NCBI RefSeq assembly: GCF_014197535.1
Contig: NZ_JACIFV010000001.1
Location: 186,001-250,000 of the forward strand
Reading direction: 5' to 3'
DNA: 64,000 bases
From: Rhizobium aethiopicum
GTDB lineage: Bacteria > Pseudomonadota > Alphaproteobacteria > Rhizobiales > Rhizobiaceae
The notes under the pieces are model-generated. The model did no database searches, had not been told where the DNA came from, and saw only the letters and a program-made list of their open reading frames with translations. The position numbers and the translations under genes were made by a program. Below are positions 1-9,128 of this stretch, in pieces; position 1 is the first letter of the stretch; each line of letters starts with the position of its first letter.

Positions 1-649
1 GTTTCAGCGCCACCGCGAGGGCTGCGGTCTCGGCATCCATCTTGCCGTCCTGTGAATTCGGATGTGCATCCCAGGGCGTACGCGCCTTGGAGAGCCAGGC
101 GTCGAGATCCAGACCGAGCGGCAGCGAAAACGGATGCAGGCCTTTCGCCTTCAGGCGCGCCCTGATGTCGGCGATCGGCGCCTCGTCGGGCACGGGCGGG
201 AATTCGTAGGCAACCGAATGATGCGGTTCGGTCGGATCTTCGCCAAGACTGCCGCGGACCTGATACATCAGCTCCGCCCTCGAATACCACGGCTCCAGCT
301 CTTCATAGGGAAAAGGCCAGGCCGGCGACACGCCTTCCCGATGTTCGATGACGTCGAAATCTTCTTTGCGATAGCGCGACAAGACGGCGCCGTAGAATTT
401 CGAATTGCCGCCGACATTGTAATAGTTGCCCGGGTTGAAGCCCCTGCCGTCCGCTTCGTACCAGGTTTCCTTCGGCCGGAAATGTCCACGCTGGAAGATG
501 GCGCGCTGGTCGCGATTGACGGGAAGATCGGCGATATGATCGCCGGCTTCGAGGACCAATATCTCAGCACCTGATACAGCCAGGCCGGCAGCGACGGTGG
601 CGCCGCCGACGCCCGAGCCGATGATGAGGATGTCTGGTGAACCGCTCAT
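1..649 (-). CDS. GMC-family FAD-dependent oxidoreductase, C-terminal part beyond window edge
   Basis: About 216 N-terminal codons are present and the frame runs off the left edge. Residues 6-20 contain the dinucleotide-binding signature GSGVGG and about 19 residues on comes the acidic LVLEAG end of the second strand, the FAD-binding beta-alpha-beta unit of glucose-methanol-choline oxidoreductases. An NVGGNSKFYGAV stretch near residue 80 fits the family's second FAD loop. Such enzymes oxidise an alcohol or sugar hydroxyl to a carbonyl. The gene is last in view of an ABC importer/CoA-enzyme operon and starts 15 bp after the ATPase stop, so it probably makes the first oxidation of the imported substrate. 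The substrate cannot be told from sequence. Confidence 0.85.
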   Translation of the reverse strand, partial: MSGSPDILIIGSGVGGATVAAGLAVSGAEILVLEAGDHIADLPVNRDQRAIFQRGHFRPKETWYEADGRGFNPGNYYNVGGNSKFYGAVLSRYRKEDFDVIEHREGVSPAWPFPYEELEPWYSRAELMYQVRGSLGEDPTEPHHSVAYEFPPVPDEAPIADIRARLKAKGLHPFSLPLGLDLDAWLSKARTPWDAHPNSQDGKMDAETAALAVALK

Positions 650-664
650 GTCAGCACCTGCCCG

Positions 665-1780
665 TTACGCAATGCGCGCCTGTGTTTCCGGATCGAAGAA
701 CACGGCCTTGTCGAGATTGAAGGCGAGGCGAGTGTTCTGGCCTGGGGCGATGCCGGCATCGGCGCGCAGGCGGGCGACGACGGATTTGCCGCCGAGTTTG
801 GTGACGGCGAAGGTGTCGGAGCCGGCCGGTTCGACGACCTCGATCAGGCAATCGTCCTCGGTCAGCGAACGCGCCTTGCGATCGGCGCCGTCGGGATCGG
901 TCAAGGCTTCGGGACGGATGCCGAAGATCACCGGCTTGCCGGCATAGGCAGACAGGCCGTGATTGCCGGAGACGACAGGCAGTCTGAGCGGCGTGGCATT
1001 CGGCCGTTCGAGCGAGACCGCCAGCCCGGCGGCACCGTTCTCGACGGTGGCGTTGAGCAGGTTCATCGCCGGCGAGCCCATGAAGTCGGCGACGAAGAGA
1101 TTGGCGGGGCTGTTATAGATCTCGGCCGGCGTGCCGAACTGCTGCAGCACCCCGTCCTTCAGCACGGCGATCTTGGTCGCCAGCGTCATCGCCTCGATCT
1201 GGTCGTGAGTGACATAGACGAAGGTGGTGCCCATGCGCTGGTGCAGCCGCTTGATCTCGGTGCGCATGTCGACGCGCAGCTTGGCATCGAGATTGGAGAG
1301 CGGCTCGTCGAACAGGAAGACCTGCGGATTGCGCACCAAGGCCCGGCCCATGGCGACGCGCTGGCGCTGGCCGCCGGAGAGCTGGGAAGGCTTGCGGTCG
1401 AGCAGATGGCCGATCTGCAGCATGTCGGAGACCTGTTTGATCGCCTTGGCCCGCTCCTCCTTGGGAATGCCGCGGATCTCCATGCCGAAGGCGATATTTC
1501 CAGCCACCGTCATGTTCGGATAGAGCGCATAGGACTGGAACACCATGGCGATGTCGCGCTTGGACGGATGCAACCCGCTGATGTCGCGGCCGTCGATCCT
1601 GATCTCGCCCGCGGTGATCGTCTCCAGCCCGGCAATGGTGTTGAGCAGGGTCGACTTGCCGCAGCCGGACGGGCCGACCAGCACGAGAAAGCCGCCCTTT
1701 TCGAGTTCGAGATCGATCCCCTTGAGGATGTCGACGGCGCCGAAGCGCTTTCTGAGACCGGAGATTTCCAGGAAGGCCAT
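665..1780 (-). CDS. CUT1 sugar ABC transporter ATPase (UgpC/MsmK/MalK type)
   Basis: The 371-residue protein has Walker A GPSGCGKST near residue 37, signature LSGGQRQRVAMGRA near 134, Walker B FLFDEPLSNLD near 155 and a switch histidine in YVTHDQ. The C-terminal third is the TOBE/regulatory domain typical of MalK/UgpC ATPases, and the length is usual. It would energise the two permeases encoded just upstream. It lies 3 bp after the second permease gene. The name UgpC is often given to this family, but nothing here shows glycerol-3-phosphate as substrate. Confidence 0.95.
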   Translation of the reverse strand: MAFLEISGLRKRFGAVDILKGIDLELEKGGFLVLVGPSGCGKSTLLNTIAGLETITAGEIRIDGRDISGLHPSKRDIAMVFQSYALYPNMTVAGNIAFGMEIRGIPKEERAKAIKQVSDMLQIGHLLDRKPSQLSGGQRQRVAMGRALVRNPQVFLFDEPLSNLDAKLRVDMRTEIKRLHQRMGTTFVYVTHDQIEAMTLATKIAVLKDGVLQQFGTPAEIYNSPANLFVADFMGSPAMNLLNATVENGAAGLAVSLERPNATPLRLPVVSGNHGLSAYAGKPVIFGIRPEALTDPDGADRKARSLTEDDCLIEVVEPAGSDTFAVTKLGGKSVVARLRADAGIAPGQNTRLAFNLDKAVFFDPETQARIA

Positions 1781-1783
1781 GAC

Positions 1784-2761
1784 TTACCCTTTGACTGCGC
1801 CCGCCATCAGGCCGCGCACGAAATAGCGGCCGGCGAGGATATAGACGATGAGCGTCGGCACGGCCGCGATCATCGCCGCCGCCATGTTGACATTGTATTC
1901 GACCACCCCGATCGAGGTGTTGACGACGTTGTTGAGCGCCACCGTCATCGGCATGGAGTCACCGGTGCCGGCATAGGCCGAGGCAAACAGGAAGTCGTTC
2001 CAGATGTTGGTGAACTGGTAGATGACGGTGACGACGATGATCGGCAGCGAGTTCGGCAGCATGATGCGGCGGAAGATCTGGAAGAAGCTCGCGCCATCGA
2101 CCTGGGCGGCTCTGACCAGTTCGGTCGGAAAGGCCTCGTAGAAATTGCGGAAGAACAGCGTGGTGAAGCCGAGGCCGTAGACGACATGGACGAAGACCAG
2201 ATTGACCGTCGAATTGCCGAAGCCGAAGTTCCAGCCGGTGGCGTTCTGCAGGGTGACGCCGAAGCGGCCGAGCGAGCCGAGGATCGTCGCCATCGGCAAC
2301 AGCACCGACTGGAACGGGATGAAGCAGGCAAACAGCATCAGCCCGAACACCAGCGTATGGCCGGGGAAGCGCCATTTGGTCAGGATATAACCGTTGAGCG
2401 CCCCCATGATCGTGGAGATCGCTACCGCCGGCACCACCATCTTGATCGAGTTCCAGAAGTAGCCCTTGATGCCGGCGCAGGTCAGCCCGACGCAGGCCTC
2501 GCCCCAGGCCTTCACCCAGGGATCGAAGGTCGGCGCCTCAGGCAGCGCCAGCATGTTGCCGCCCTGGATCTCGTCCATCGTCTTGAACGAGGTCGTCAGC
2601 ATGACGAAGAGCGGCATCAGGTAGAGGATGGCGAAGATCACCAGCAGGCCGTAGATGACGAGGCGCCCGATCCAGCGGGCGCTGTTGCCGCGCTCCGCTC
2701 CTGCCGCAGCCACAGCCGTTGCCGATGAGGAGGTGCCGATCGGAGAGGTGAGGCTGCTCAT
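1784..2761 (-). CDS. CUT1 ABC transporter permease, MalG type
   Basis: This 325-residue inner-membrane protein has an N-terminal membrane segment near residues 30-55, five further hydrophobic segments, and the EAA loop ELVRAAQVDGASFFQIFRR near residue 215 that docks on the ATPase. A large periplasmic loop after the first segment (around residues 75-105, with cysteines in EACVGLTCAG) is longer than in many MalG proteins. The start codon overlaps the stop of the preceding permease by 4 bp, so the two are probably translationally coupled. Confidence 0.93.
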   Translation of the reverse strand: MSSLTSPIGTSSSATAVAAAGAERGNSARWIGRLVIYGLLVIFAILYLMPLFVMLTTSFKTMDEIQGGNMLALPEAPTFDPWVKAWGEACVGLTCAGIKGYFWNSIKMVVPAVAISTIMGALNGYILTKWRFPGHTLVFGLMLFACFIPFQSVLLPMATILGSLGRFGVTLQNATGWNFGFGNSTVNLVFVHVVYGLGFTTLFFRNFYEAFPTELVRAAQVDGASFFQIFRRIMLPNSLPIIVVTVIYQFTNIWNDFLFASAYAGTGDSMPMTVALNNVVNTSIGVVEYNVNMAAAMIAAVPTLIVYILAGRYFVRGLMAGAVKG

Positions 2762-3711
2762 CGGGCCTTCTCCTTCAGTTCGGAATAGAGATAGGGAACG
2801 ATGATCGCCGAGATCGTCATCAGCATGATGATGGCGCTGGCCGAGCCGACGGCCATCTCGTTGCGCTTGAAGGTATATTCATACATGAAGTTGGACGGCA
2901 GCCAGGCCGAGCCGCCCGGCCCGCCCGAGGTCAGCGCCACCACCAGGTCGTAGGACTTGATCGCCATATGGGCGAGCACGATGAAGGCCGACAGGAAGAT
3001 CGGCCGCAGCAGCGGAATGACGATGCGGCGATAAAGTTGGAAGGGTGAGGCGCCGTCGATCTGAGCCGCCTTCATGATCTCGCCGTCGATGCCGCGCAGC
3101 CCGGCGAGGAACATCGCCATGACGAAGCCTGACGCCTGCCAGACACCGGCGATGACGACGGTATAGATGACGAAGTCCTTGTTCTTGATCCAGTCGAAGT
3201 GGAAGCTCGTCCAGCCGAAGTGGTGCAGCGTCTGCTCGAGCCCGAGGCCGGGATCGAGGAACCACTTCCAGGCGACGCCTGTGACGATGAAGGAGAGCGC
3301 CATCGGATAGAGGAAGATCGGCCGCAATAACCCCTCGCCGCGGATCTTCTGGTCGAGCAGGATGGCGAGCAGCAGGCCGAGCGCCAGGCAGATGCCGACA
3401 TAGAGGAAGCCGAAGATCGCCATGTTGGTGATCGAGGTGTACCAGGAGGATGGCGGATCGTTCTCGAAGGTCCAGCGCCACAGCCGCTGATAGGCGCGCG
3501 CCCCGGTCAGCGCATAGGAGGGAAAGGTCTTGGAATTGGTGAAGGAGAGATAGGCCGTCCAGACGATGAAGCCATAGACGAAGATGAGCGTGATGACGAA
3601 GCTCGGCGCCAGCACGATCTTCGGCAGCGCATCCTGCAGCCGGCCGCGCAGTGAGACCCGCGTCGCTTGTCGCGGCGTCAGAACCGGATCGGTGGTCGCA
3701 ACTGTGCTCAT
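2758..3711 (-). CDS. CUT1 ABC transporter permease, MalF type
   Basis: I place the start at 3711 (317 residues, beginning MSTVATTDP) because a GGAGGAG ribosome-binding site lies 9 nt upstream; a longer open frame extends 25 codons further but has no such site. Six membrane segments and the EAA loop EIMKAAQIDGASPFQLYRR near residue 225 mark it as the partner permease. It follows the binding-protein gene after a gap of about 137 bp that contains a strong hairpin. Confidence 0.93.
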   Translation of the reverse strand: MSTVATTDPVLTPRQATRVSLRGRLQDALPKIVLAPSFVITLIFVYGFIVWTAYLSFTNSKTFPSYALTGARAYQRLWRWTFENDPPSSWYTSITNMAIFGFLYVGICLALGLLLAILLDQKIRGEGLLRPIFLYPMALSFIVTGVAWKWFLDPGLGLEQTLHHFGWTSFHFDWIKNKDFVIYTVVIAGVWQASGFVMAMFLAGLRGIDGEIMKAAQIDGASPFQLYRRIVIPLLRPIFLSAFIVLAHMAIKSYDLVVALTSGGPGGSAWLPSNFMYEYTFKRNEMAVGSASAIIMLMTISAIIVPYLYSELKEKAR

Positions 3712-3803
3712 GGATGTCATCTCCTCCCTGCATGTCGTCATGGGGGGCTGGCTCGCATGCCTGTCCCCGCATGATCGCCCCTGCATCTCCGTCAGGGGCT
3801 GAA

Positions 3804-3829
3804 GCTTCCCCGCGATGACGCGGGGAAGC
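3804..3829 (-). terminator. Perfect 11-bp hairpin between binding-protein and permease genes
   Basis: The arms GCTTCCCCGCG and CGCGGGGAAGC pair perfectly around an ATGA loop. The hairpin lies just after the binding-protein stop codon in an operon that continues into the permeases, and no long T run follows. This fits an mRNA-stabilising or partial-termination element that keeps the binding protein more abundant than the membrane parts, as known for maltose-type operons. The function is inferred. Confidence 0.7.
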
Positions 3830-3848
3830 CTTGTTCTCGGCAGCGGTC

Positions 3849-5108
3849 TCAGCGGGCGTCGTCGATCGCCTGGACGAGCTGGGTGACGGCTTCGTCGGAG
3901 CTCTTGATCTGGCCGTGGACGAACTTCGAGACGACGTCCTTATAGGCATTGGCGATCGCCGGAGGCGCGCCGTAACCCTGGGCGAGCGAACCGAACAGCG
4001 TGCCGCCCTCGTTGGCGGCCTTCAGATCGGCGATGCCCTTCTTGCCGCAGGCGTCGAAGTCGGTGTCGGGAACGTCGGTGCGGGCGGGAACCGAACCCTT
4101 GACGACGTTGAAGGCCGACTGGAAGCTCTTCGACAGCGTCGCCGTCGCCAGCGCCACCTGCGCGGCCTTGCGGTCGTCGGGAACGTTGAACATGCCGAAC
4201 ATGTCGGAGTTGTAGATGACGCTGCCTTCGGTTCCGGGGAAGCGGTAGCAGAGGAAGTCTTTATCCGGTGTCTTCTTGGCGGCGACGAATTCGCCCTTGG
4301 CCCAGTCGCCCATCACCTGCACCAGCGCATCACCCTTGATGACCATGGCGGTCGCCAGGTTCCAGTCGCGGCCGGAGAAGTTCGGGTCGACATATTTGAC
4401 GATCTTCGCAAGGTTGTCGAACGACTTCTTCATCGTGTCCGACTTCAGCGACGCCTCATCGAGATCGTTGAAGGCCTTCTTGTAGAACTCCGGTCCGCCG
4501 GTCGACAGCACGATCGAATCGAACATCGTCGCTTCCTGCCAGTTCTGGCCGCCGAGCGCCAAGGGGATGACGCCTGCGGCCTTGGCTTTGTCGAGGAGCG
4601 CAATCAGATCGTCGAAGCTCTTCGGCTGGCTGCCGCCGATCTTGTCCATCACCGCCTTGTTGATCCACAGCCAGTTGACCGAATGGACGTTGACCGGGGC
4701 TGCGACCCACTTGCCGTCATAGACGGAGAACTTCTGCAGTGCGGCCGGCACCGACTTGTCCCAGCCTTCCTTCTTGGCGGTCTCGGTCAGGTCGCCCATG
4801 ACGCCCGCCTGGGCATAATCGAGCACGGTGTAACCGAGCATCTGCGAGGCCGTCGGATAGGTACCGGCCGCCACCATCGCCTTCAGCGCCGTCATCGCCG
4901 CATCACCGCCGCCGCCGGCAACCGGGACGTCCTTCCAGGCAAAGCCTTCCTTCGACAGATCCTCCTTCAGGACGTTCAAAGCCGCTGCCTCGCCGCCCGA
5001 CGTCCACCAGTGCAGCATCTGCACTTCCTTGACGTCAGCAGCCTGCGCCGCACCCAAACCAGCCAGCATCACGACAGCGACCGCTGCCGAGCTCATGAAC
5101 TTATTCAT
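3849..5108 (-). CDS. Extracellular solute-binding protein, family 1 (sugar ABC importer)
   Basis: I place the start at 5108 (419 residues, MNKFMSS...) because GGAGG lies 7 nt upstream and a clean Sec signal peptide follows at once, with a hydrophobic core AVAVVMLAGLGAA and an AQA cleavage site near residue 22. The mature protein opens with VQMLHWWTSGGEA, typical of family 1 sugar-binding lipids-free periplasmic proteins. Two cysteines (LCYRF and FDACGKKG) could form a disulfide. It captures the substrate in the periplasm for the permeases encoded downstream. Confidence 0.93.
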   Translation of the reverse strand: MNKFMSSAAVAVVMLAGLGAAQAADVKEVQMLHWWTSGGEAAALNVLKEDLSKEGFAWKDVPVAGGGGDAAMTALKAMVAAGTYPTASQMLGYTVLDYAQAGVMGDLTETAKKEGWDKSVPAALQKFSVYDGKWVAAPVNVHSVNWLWINKAVMDKIGGSQPKSFDDLIALLDKAKAAGVIPLALGGQNWQEATMFDSIVLSTGGPEFYKKAFNDLDEASLKSDTMKKSFDNLAKIVKYVDPNFSGRDWNLATAMVIKGDALVQVMGDWAKGEFVAAKKTPDKDFLCYRFPGTEGSVIYNSDMFGMFNVPDDRKAAQVALATATLSKSFQSAFNVVKGSVPARTDVPDTDFDACGKKGIADLKAANEGGTLFGSLAQGYGAPPAIANAYKDVVSKFVHGQIKSSDEAVTQLVQAIDDAR

Positions 5109-5206
5109 CGAAGAACCTCCCAGTTCCCGTTTGGAGATGCGGGACCATTCCCGCACCCGATCACCCGCCCTCCTCAGGCGTAGTTTCGTCGCCGGCGAAG
5201 CCAGCC

Positions 5207-6715
5207 TCAGGTTCGCGGCATCCACCAGTTGGTGCGCTTGCCGATATGCATGTTCAGCGTCTTGGTCTCCGTATAATCCTCGACCGCGTGGCGGCCGAGC
5301 TCCCGGCCAAGGCCGCTCTGCTTGTAGCCGCCGAAGGGCAGTTCCGAGGCGCCGTCCATAAAGGTGTTCATCCAGACCGTGCCCGCCCGCACCGATCGGC
5401 CGATGGTCAGGCAGGTATCGAAATCGCGGCTCCAGACACCGGCCGACAGGCCGTAGTCGATGGAATTGGCAATCCGGATCGCTTCGGCAGTCGTTTCGAA
5501 TGTCAGGACCGACAGGACAGGGCCAAAGACTTCCTCGCGCGCCACCGCCATGTCAGGCGTGACAGCTTCGAGGATCGTCGGCGACATGAACTGCCCCATG
5601 CCGAGGTCGAGCTTCTCACCGCCATGGGCAATCCGGGCGCCGCTGCTCCTGGCGCCGGCGACATAGCCCGAGATCTTCTCCAGATGCTGCGGTGTGATGA
5701 TCGCGCCGACTTGCGTCGAAGAATCGAGCGGGTCACCGACCTTCACATTCTTCGATAGTTCCGCAATCCGTTTGACGACGTCGGCAGCGATCGATTTGTG
5801 CAGGACCAGCCGTGAGCCGGCATTGCAGCACTCGCCGGCATTGAAATAGGCACCGAAGACCGCAGCGTCGATGAAGGCGTCGAGATCGGCATCCGGGAAT
5901 ACGATCTGCGGGTTCTTGCCGCCGAGTTCCAGCGAGACCTTCTTCAGCGTCTGCGCCGCATTCGACATCGTCAGTTTTCCGACACCGGTCGAGCCGGTGA
6001 AGGAGACCATATCGACGTCGGGATGGGACGTCATGACCGCGCCGACCTCAGGTCCCGTACCAGTGACAATGTTGACGACGCCCTCCGGCACGCCTGCTTC
6101 CTGCAGGATTTCACCGAGCGCGAGCGTCGATCCCGATGTCAGTTCCGAGGGTTTGACGACGGTGGTGCAGCCTGCGGCCAGGGCGAAGGGCAGTTTCTGG
6201 CCGACGATCAGGAACGGGAAATTCCAGGGCGTGATGATCGACACCACCCCGATCGCCTCGCGCAGGACGACGCCGAGCGTGCCGTCGCCAAGCGTGTTGT
6301 AGCTTTCGCCGTGGAGGTCACGGGCAAGGGCCGCCGCGTACCGCCATATGTCGACGGAGCCGACGATTTCACCCCGCACCTGCGTAATCGGCTTTCCTGC
6401 CTCGATCGCATCGAGGAATGCGAGCTCTTCGGCACGTGCGGCGATCAGATCAGCAGCCTTGAGCAGGATGGCGGACCGTTCGGAAGCCGTCATCCGCGGC
6501 CACGGCCCGAGGTCGAAGGCCTTGCGGGCGGCCGCGATGGCGCGCTCGGCATCGCTCCTGCTGCCGGTCGGGAAACGGCTGACCACGACTCCATGGCTTG
6601 GAGCGACACGCTCGATCGGATCGGCGGCACCGGCCTCCCATCTGCCGTCGATGAGCATCCTGAAATCACGCGCTTTGTGGTTGCTCAGTGCGGTGGGGTT
6701 GACGAGGACCGTCAT
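5207..6715 (-). CDS. NAD(P)-dependent aldehyde dehydrogenase
   Basis: About 502 residues, the normal ALDH length. The catalytic glutamate lies in SLELGGKNP and the catalytic cysteine in NAGECCNAGSR; the cofactor-binding FTGSTGVG and TPWNFPF motifs are present. The start at 6715 uses TAATG overlap with the hydratase stop and has GGGAGA 6 nt upstream; an ATG two codons earlier (6721) is also possible. It would oxidise an aldehyde from the GMC enzyme to a carboxylic acid. The subfamily resembles betaine/aminobutyraldehyde dehydrogenases, but the substrate is unknown. Confidence 0.93.
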   Translation of the reverse strand: MTVLVNPTALSNHKARDFRMLIDGRWEAGAADPIERVAPSHGVVVSRFPTGSRSDAERAIAAARKAFDLGPWPRMTASERSAILLKAADLIAARAEELAFLDAIEAGKPITQVRGEIVGSVDIWRYAAALARDLHGESYNTLGDGTLGVVLREAIGVVSIITPWNFPFLIVGQKLPFALAAGCTTVVKPSELTSGSTLALGEILQEAGVPEGVVNIVTGTGPEVGAVMTSHPDVDMVSFTGSTGVGKLTMSNAAQTLKKVSLELGGKNPQIVFPDADLDAFIDAAVFGAYFNAGECCNAGSRLVLHKSIAADVVKRIAELSKNVKVGDPLDSSTQVGAIITPQHLEKISGYVAGARSSGARIAHGGEKLDLGMGQFMSPTILEAVTPDMAVAREEVFGPVLSVLTFETTAEAIRIANSIDYGLSAGVWSRDFDTCLTIGRSVRAGTVWMNTFMDGASELPFGGYKQSGLGRELGRHAVEDYTETKTLNMHIGKRTNWWMPRT

Positions 6716-7494
6716 TACCATTCTCCCTTGAATGTTGCCGGGCGCTTCTCGCTGAACGACGCGACGCCTTCCTTCAGATCGCCAGTCTTGGCGGCGAGGA
6801 TCGAGCCCAGGGCTTCGACCGCGGTTCCATTGTCTTCACCGTTCGCGGATGCAATCATCAACTTTGCGATCTCGATGGCCGCGGGACCCCTTGCAGCGAT
6901 CCGTTCAGCATAGTCTCTGGCGGCCGCCAGCGCGTTTCCCGTTGGAACCACCGCGTCGACGACCCCGAGCAGACGCGCCTCCTCAGCGGTAAAAATATCG
7001 CCGCCGAGCGCCATGCGCCGGACGACCTGCGCGCCAAACCGGCGCACGAGACGCTGGGTGCCGGACCAGCCCGGCACCATTCCGAGGCCGGTCTCCGGCA
7101 GGCCAATCTTGATGTGTTCCTCTGCGAGGCGAATGTCGGCAACGCCGGCCAGTTCGAGCCCGCCTCCCAGCGCGTGGCCATTGAGGGCCGCGACCAGCGG
7201 CATCCTGAGCGTCGCCAGTCTTTCGAAGATGCGATGACCGTGGCGAACCCAGGCGTGACCGAACTCCTGAGGCTGCATTCCGCCCCAGGCCTTGATATCG
7301 CCTCCGGCGGAAAAGCCTTTCCCTTCGCCGGTGAGAACGGCAGCGCGCACATTCGGGTTCGCCTCCACCGCGTCGGCCGCCTCCGCCAAGGCTTTCAGCA
7401 TATCGAGATCGAGCGCGTTCAACTTCTCCGGACGAGACATCGTCAGCGTTGCCACGTGACCTTCGATATCGATCTTGACTGTTCCGCTAGCCAT
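6715..7494 (-). CDS. Enoyl-CoA hydratase/isomerase (crotonase) family protein
   Basis: The 259-residue length is standard for crotonases. The oxyanion-hole segment GFSAGGDIKAW near residue 60, the first catalytic glutamate in ALGGGLEL and the second in IGLPETGLGMVPG are all present, so an active hydratase is likely rather than a degenerate crotonase. The start overlaps the CoA-transferase stop by 8 bp and the stop overlaps the ALDH start, so the three genes form a tight translationally coupled set. It would hydrate an unsaturated acyl-CoA. Confidence 0.92.
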   Translation of the reverse strand: MASGTVKIDIEGHVATLTMSRPEKLNALDLDMLKALAEAADAVEANPNVRAAVLTGEGKGFSAGGDIKAWGGMQPQEFGHAWVRHGHRIFERLATLRMPLVAALNGHALGGGLELAGVADIRLAEEHIKIGLPETGLGMVPGWSGTQRLVRRFGAQVVRRMALGGDIFTAEEARLLGVVDAVVPTGNALAAARDYAERIAARGPAAIEIAKLMIASANGEDNGTAVEALGSILAAKTGDLKEGVASFSEKRPATFKGEW

Positions 7495-9100
7495 TGAAGG
7501 TGCCCTCCAATGTCCGCGCCCTCTTTGCCGGAAGCGAGAGGCCGATCTCAGCCTCCCGGAACAGTGCGGCGTCCATCACCTTCAGGTCGGGCGCGACGAT
7601 CAGCCGGAATTCGGACTGCTCGAGGATTTGGGTTTGCAGATCGACGCCGGGCGCGATCTCGGTCAACACGATGCCCTCAGGCGTCAGCTTCATGACGCAC
7701 CGCTCGGTGACATAGGTGATGTCCTGACCCTGCTCGATTGCGCGCCTGCCGCTGAAGGTGACGTGTTCGACCTCGTTCACCAGCTTCTTCAGCTTGCCTT
7801 CCTTCTCGATGAGAAGCGTCCCGTCGGCGATCGAAAGCTTCGCTCCGGCGTTGAACATGCCGGAGAAGACGATCTTCTTCGCCCGCGCCGTGATGTCGAC
7901 GAAGCCTCCGGCGCCGGCCGTGACATGGGGCCGGAACGACAGCTTCGAGACGTTGACCGATCCGTCCTTGCCGATTTCGAGGAAGGACAAGAGCGACGCA
8001 TCAAAACCAGCGCCCTGGAAATAGGTGAACTGATAGGGAGACGGCATATAGGCGTCGGCGTTGGAGGCACAACCGAAGGCGAAGTCGAGCAGCGGCACAC
8101 CGCCGACCGCGCCCTGCTCGATGACCCATGTGACGGCGCCGTGCAGCCCCTCCTCCAGCAGGATCCGCGGTACGTTGGCCGAGATGCCAAAGCCAAGATT
8201 GACGCAGCTTCCGATCTCAAGCTCCTGCGCGACACGGCGTGCGATGACCTTCTGGACATTGAATTCCGGAACGCGGAAGCTATCGAGCGGCCGGAAGATC
8301 TCTCCCGAAATGGCGGGATCATAACCCGTCTGCGTCGTCTGCTTCTGATCGGGATCGACGATCACATAGTCGACCAGCATTCCCGGCACCCGGACGTCAT
8401 GCGGTTTCAGCGAGCCTTCCGTGGTGATCCGCTTGACCTGCGCGATGACGATGCCGCCATTGTTGCGGGCGGCAAGCGCCTGATCGAGGCCGCCGAGATA
8501 GGCGCCTTCATGTTCATAGGTGAGGTTGCCGCGTTCATCGGCGGTGGTGGCCCGAATGATGGCGACCTGCGGGACGATCGAGGGGAAGAACAGCCAGTCG
8601 TCGCCCTCAAAGCTGACCCGCTTGACCACCGGATCGTCCGAAGCGAGAGCGTTCATCGCGCAGCCCTGCCGCTGCGGATCGACGAAGGTGTCGATGCCAA
8701 CCTTGGTCAACACACCAGGTCGCTTGGCTGCGGCCTCGCGATGGATGTCGAACAATATGCCGGAGGGAATATTATAGGCCGGAATCTGGTTATCGGTGAT
8801 CATCTGCCAGATCAACGGCGGCTCGGCCGATGACGGGCCCGAGGGATAGGAACCGCCGATGATGCGCTTGAGCAGACCTTTCCTCGCGATATAGTCGACG
8901 CCCTTGATGCCGCTCATATCGCCGGCAGCGATCGGGTGAAGGGTGGTAATGTGACTGGGATGACCGGTCGCATCGAAACGCTCGCCGATCGCCTTCAGCA
9001 TCAGGTCGGGACAGCCGAGACCGCTCGACGACGACACCGTGACCACGGCGCCATCCGGGATCAGCGCGGCCGCTTCGGCTGGTGTGAGATGCTTCTTCAT
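7487..9100 (-). CDS. Acyl-CoA:carboxylate CoA-transferase (fused alpha-beta, YdiF/Pct type)
   Basis: The protein is about 537 residues, as expected for the family I CoA-transferases whose alpha and beta halves are fused. The N-terminal half opens KHLTPAEAAALIPDGAVVTVSSSSGLG, and the C-terminal half carries the predicted catalytic glutamate in VIEQGAVGGVP near residue 340. It would move CoA from acetyl- or propionyl-CoA to a short acid. I chose ATG at 9100; an in-frame GTG at 9109 is an alternative, and neither has a strong ribosome-binding site. It starts 28 bp after the lacI stop. Confidence 0.9.
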   Translation of the reverse strand: MKKHLTPAEAAALIPDGAVVTVSSSSGLGCPDLMLKAIGERFDATGHPSHITTLHPIAAGDMSGIKGVDYIARKGLLKRIIGGSYPSGPSSAEPPLIWQMITDNQIPAYNIPSGILFDIHREAAAKRPGVLTKVGIDTFVDPQRQGCAMNALASDDPVVKRVSFEGDDWLFFPSIVPQVAIIRATTADERGNLTYEHEGAYLGGLDQALAARNNGGIVIAQVKRITTEGSLKPHDVRVPGMLVDYVIVDPDQKQTTQTGYDPAISGEIFRPLDSFRVPEFNVQKVIARRVAQELEIGSCVNLGFGISANVPRILLEEGLHGAVTWVIEQGAVGGVPLLDFAFGCASNADAYMPSPYQFTYFQGAGFDASLLSFLEIGKDGSVNVSKLSFRPHVTAGAGGFVDITARAKKIVFSGMFNAGAKLSIADGTLLIEKEGKLKKLVNEVEHVTFSGRRAIEQGQDITYVTERCVMKLTPEGIVLTEIAPGVDLQTQILEQSEFRLIVAPDLKVMDAALFREAEIGLSLPAKRARTLEGTFNG

Positions 9101-9128
9101 GGGCGTCACTTCGAACCCTGTTTCAATT

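Noticed and set aside
959..2728. Long plus-strand open frame opposite the ABC ATPase and permease genes
   Set aside because: Same codon-bias shadow; the sense strand has full Walker and EAA motifs.
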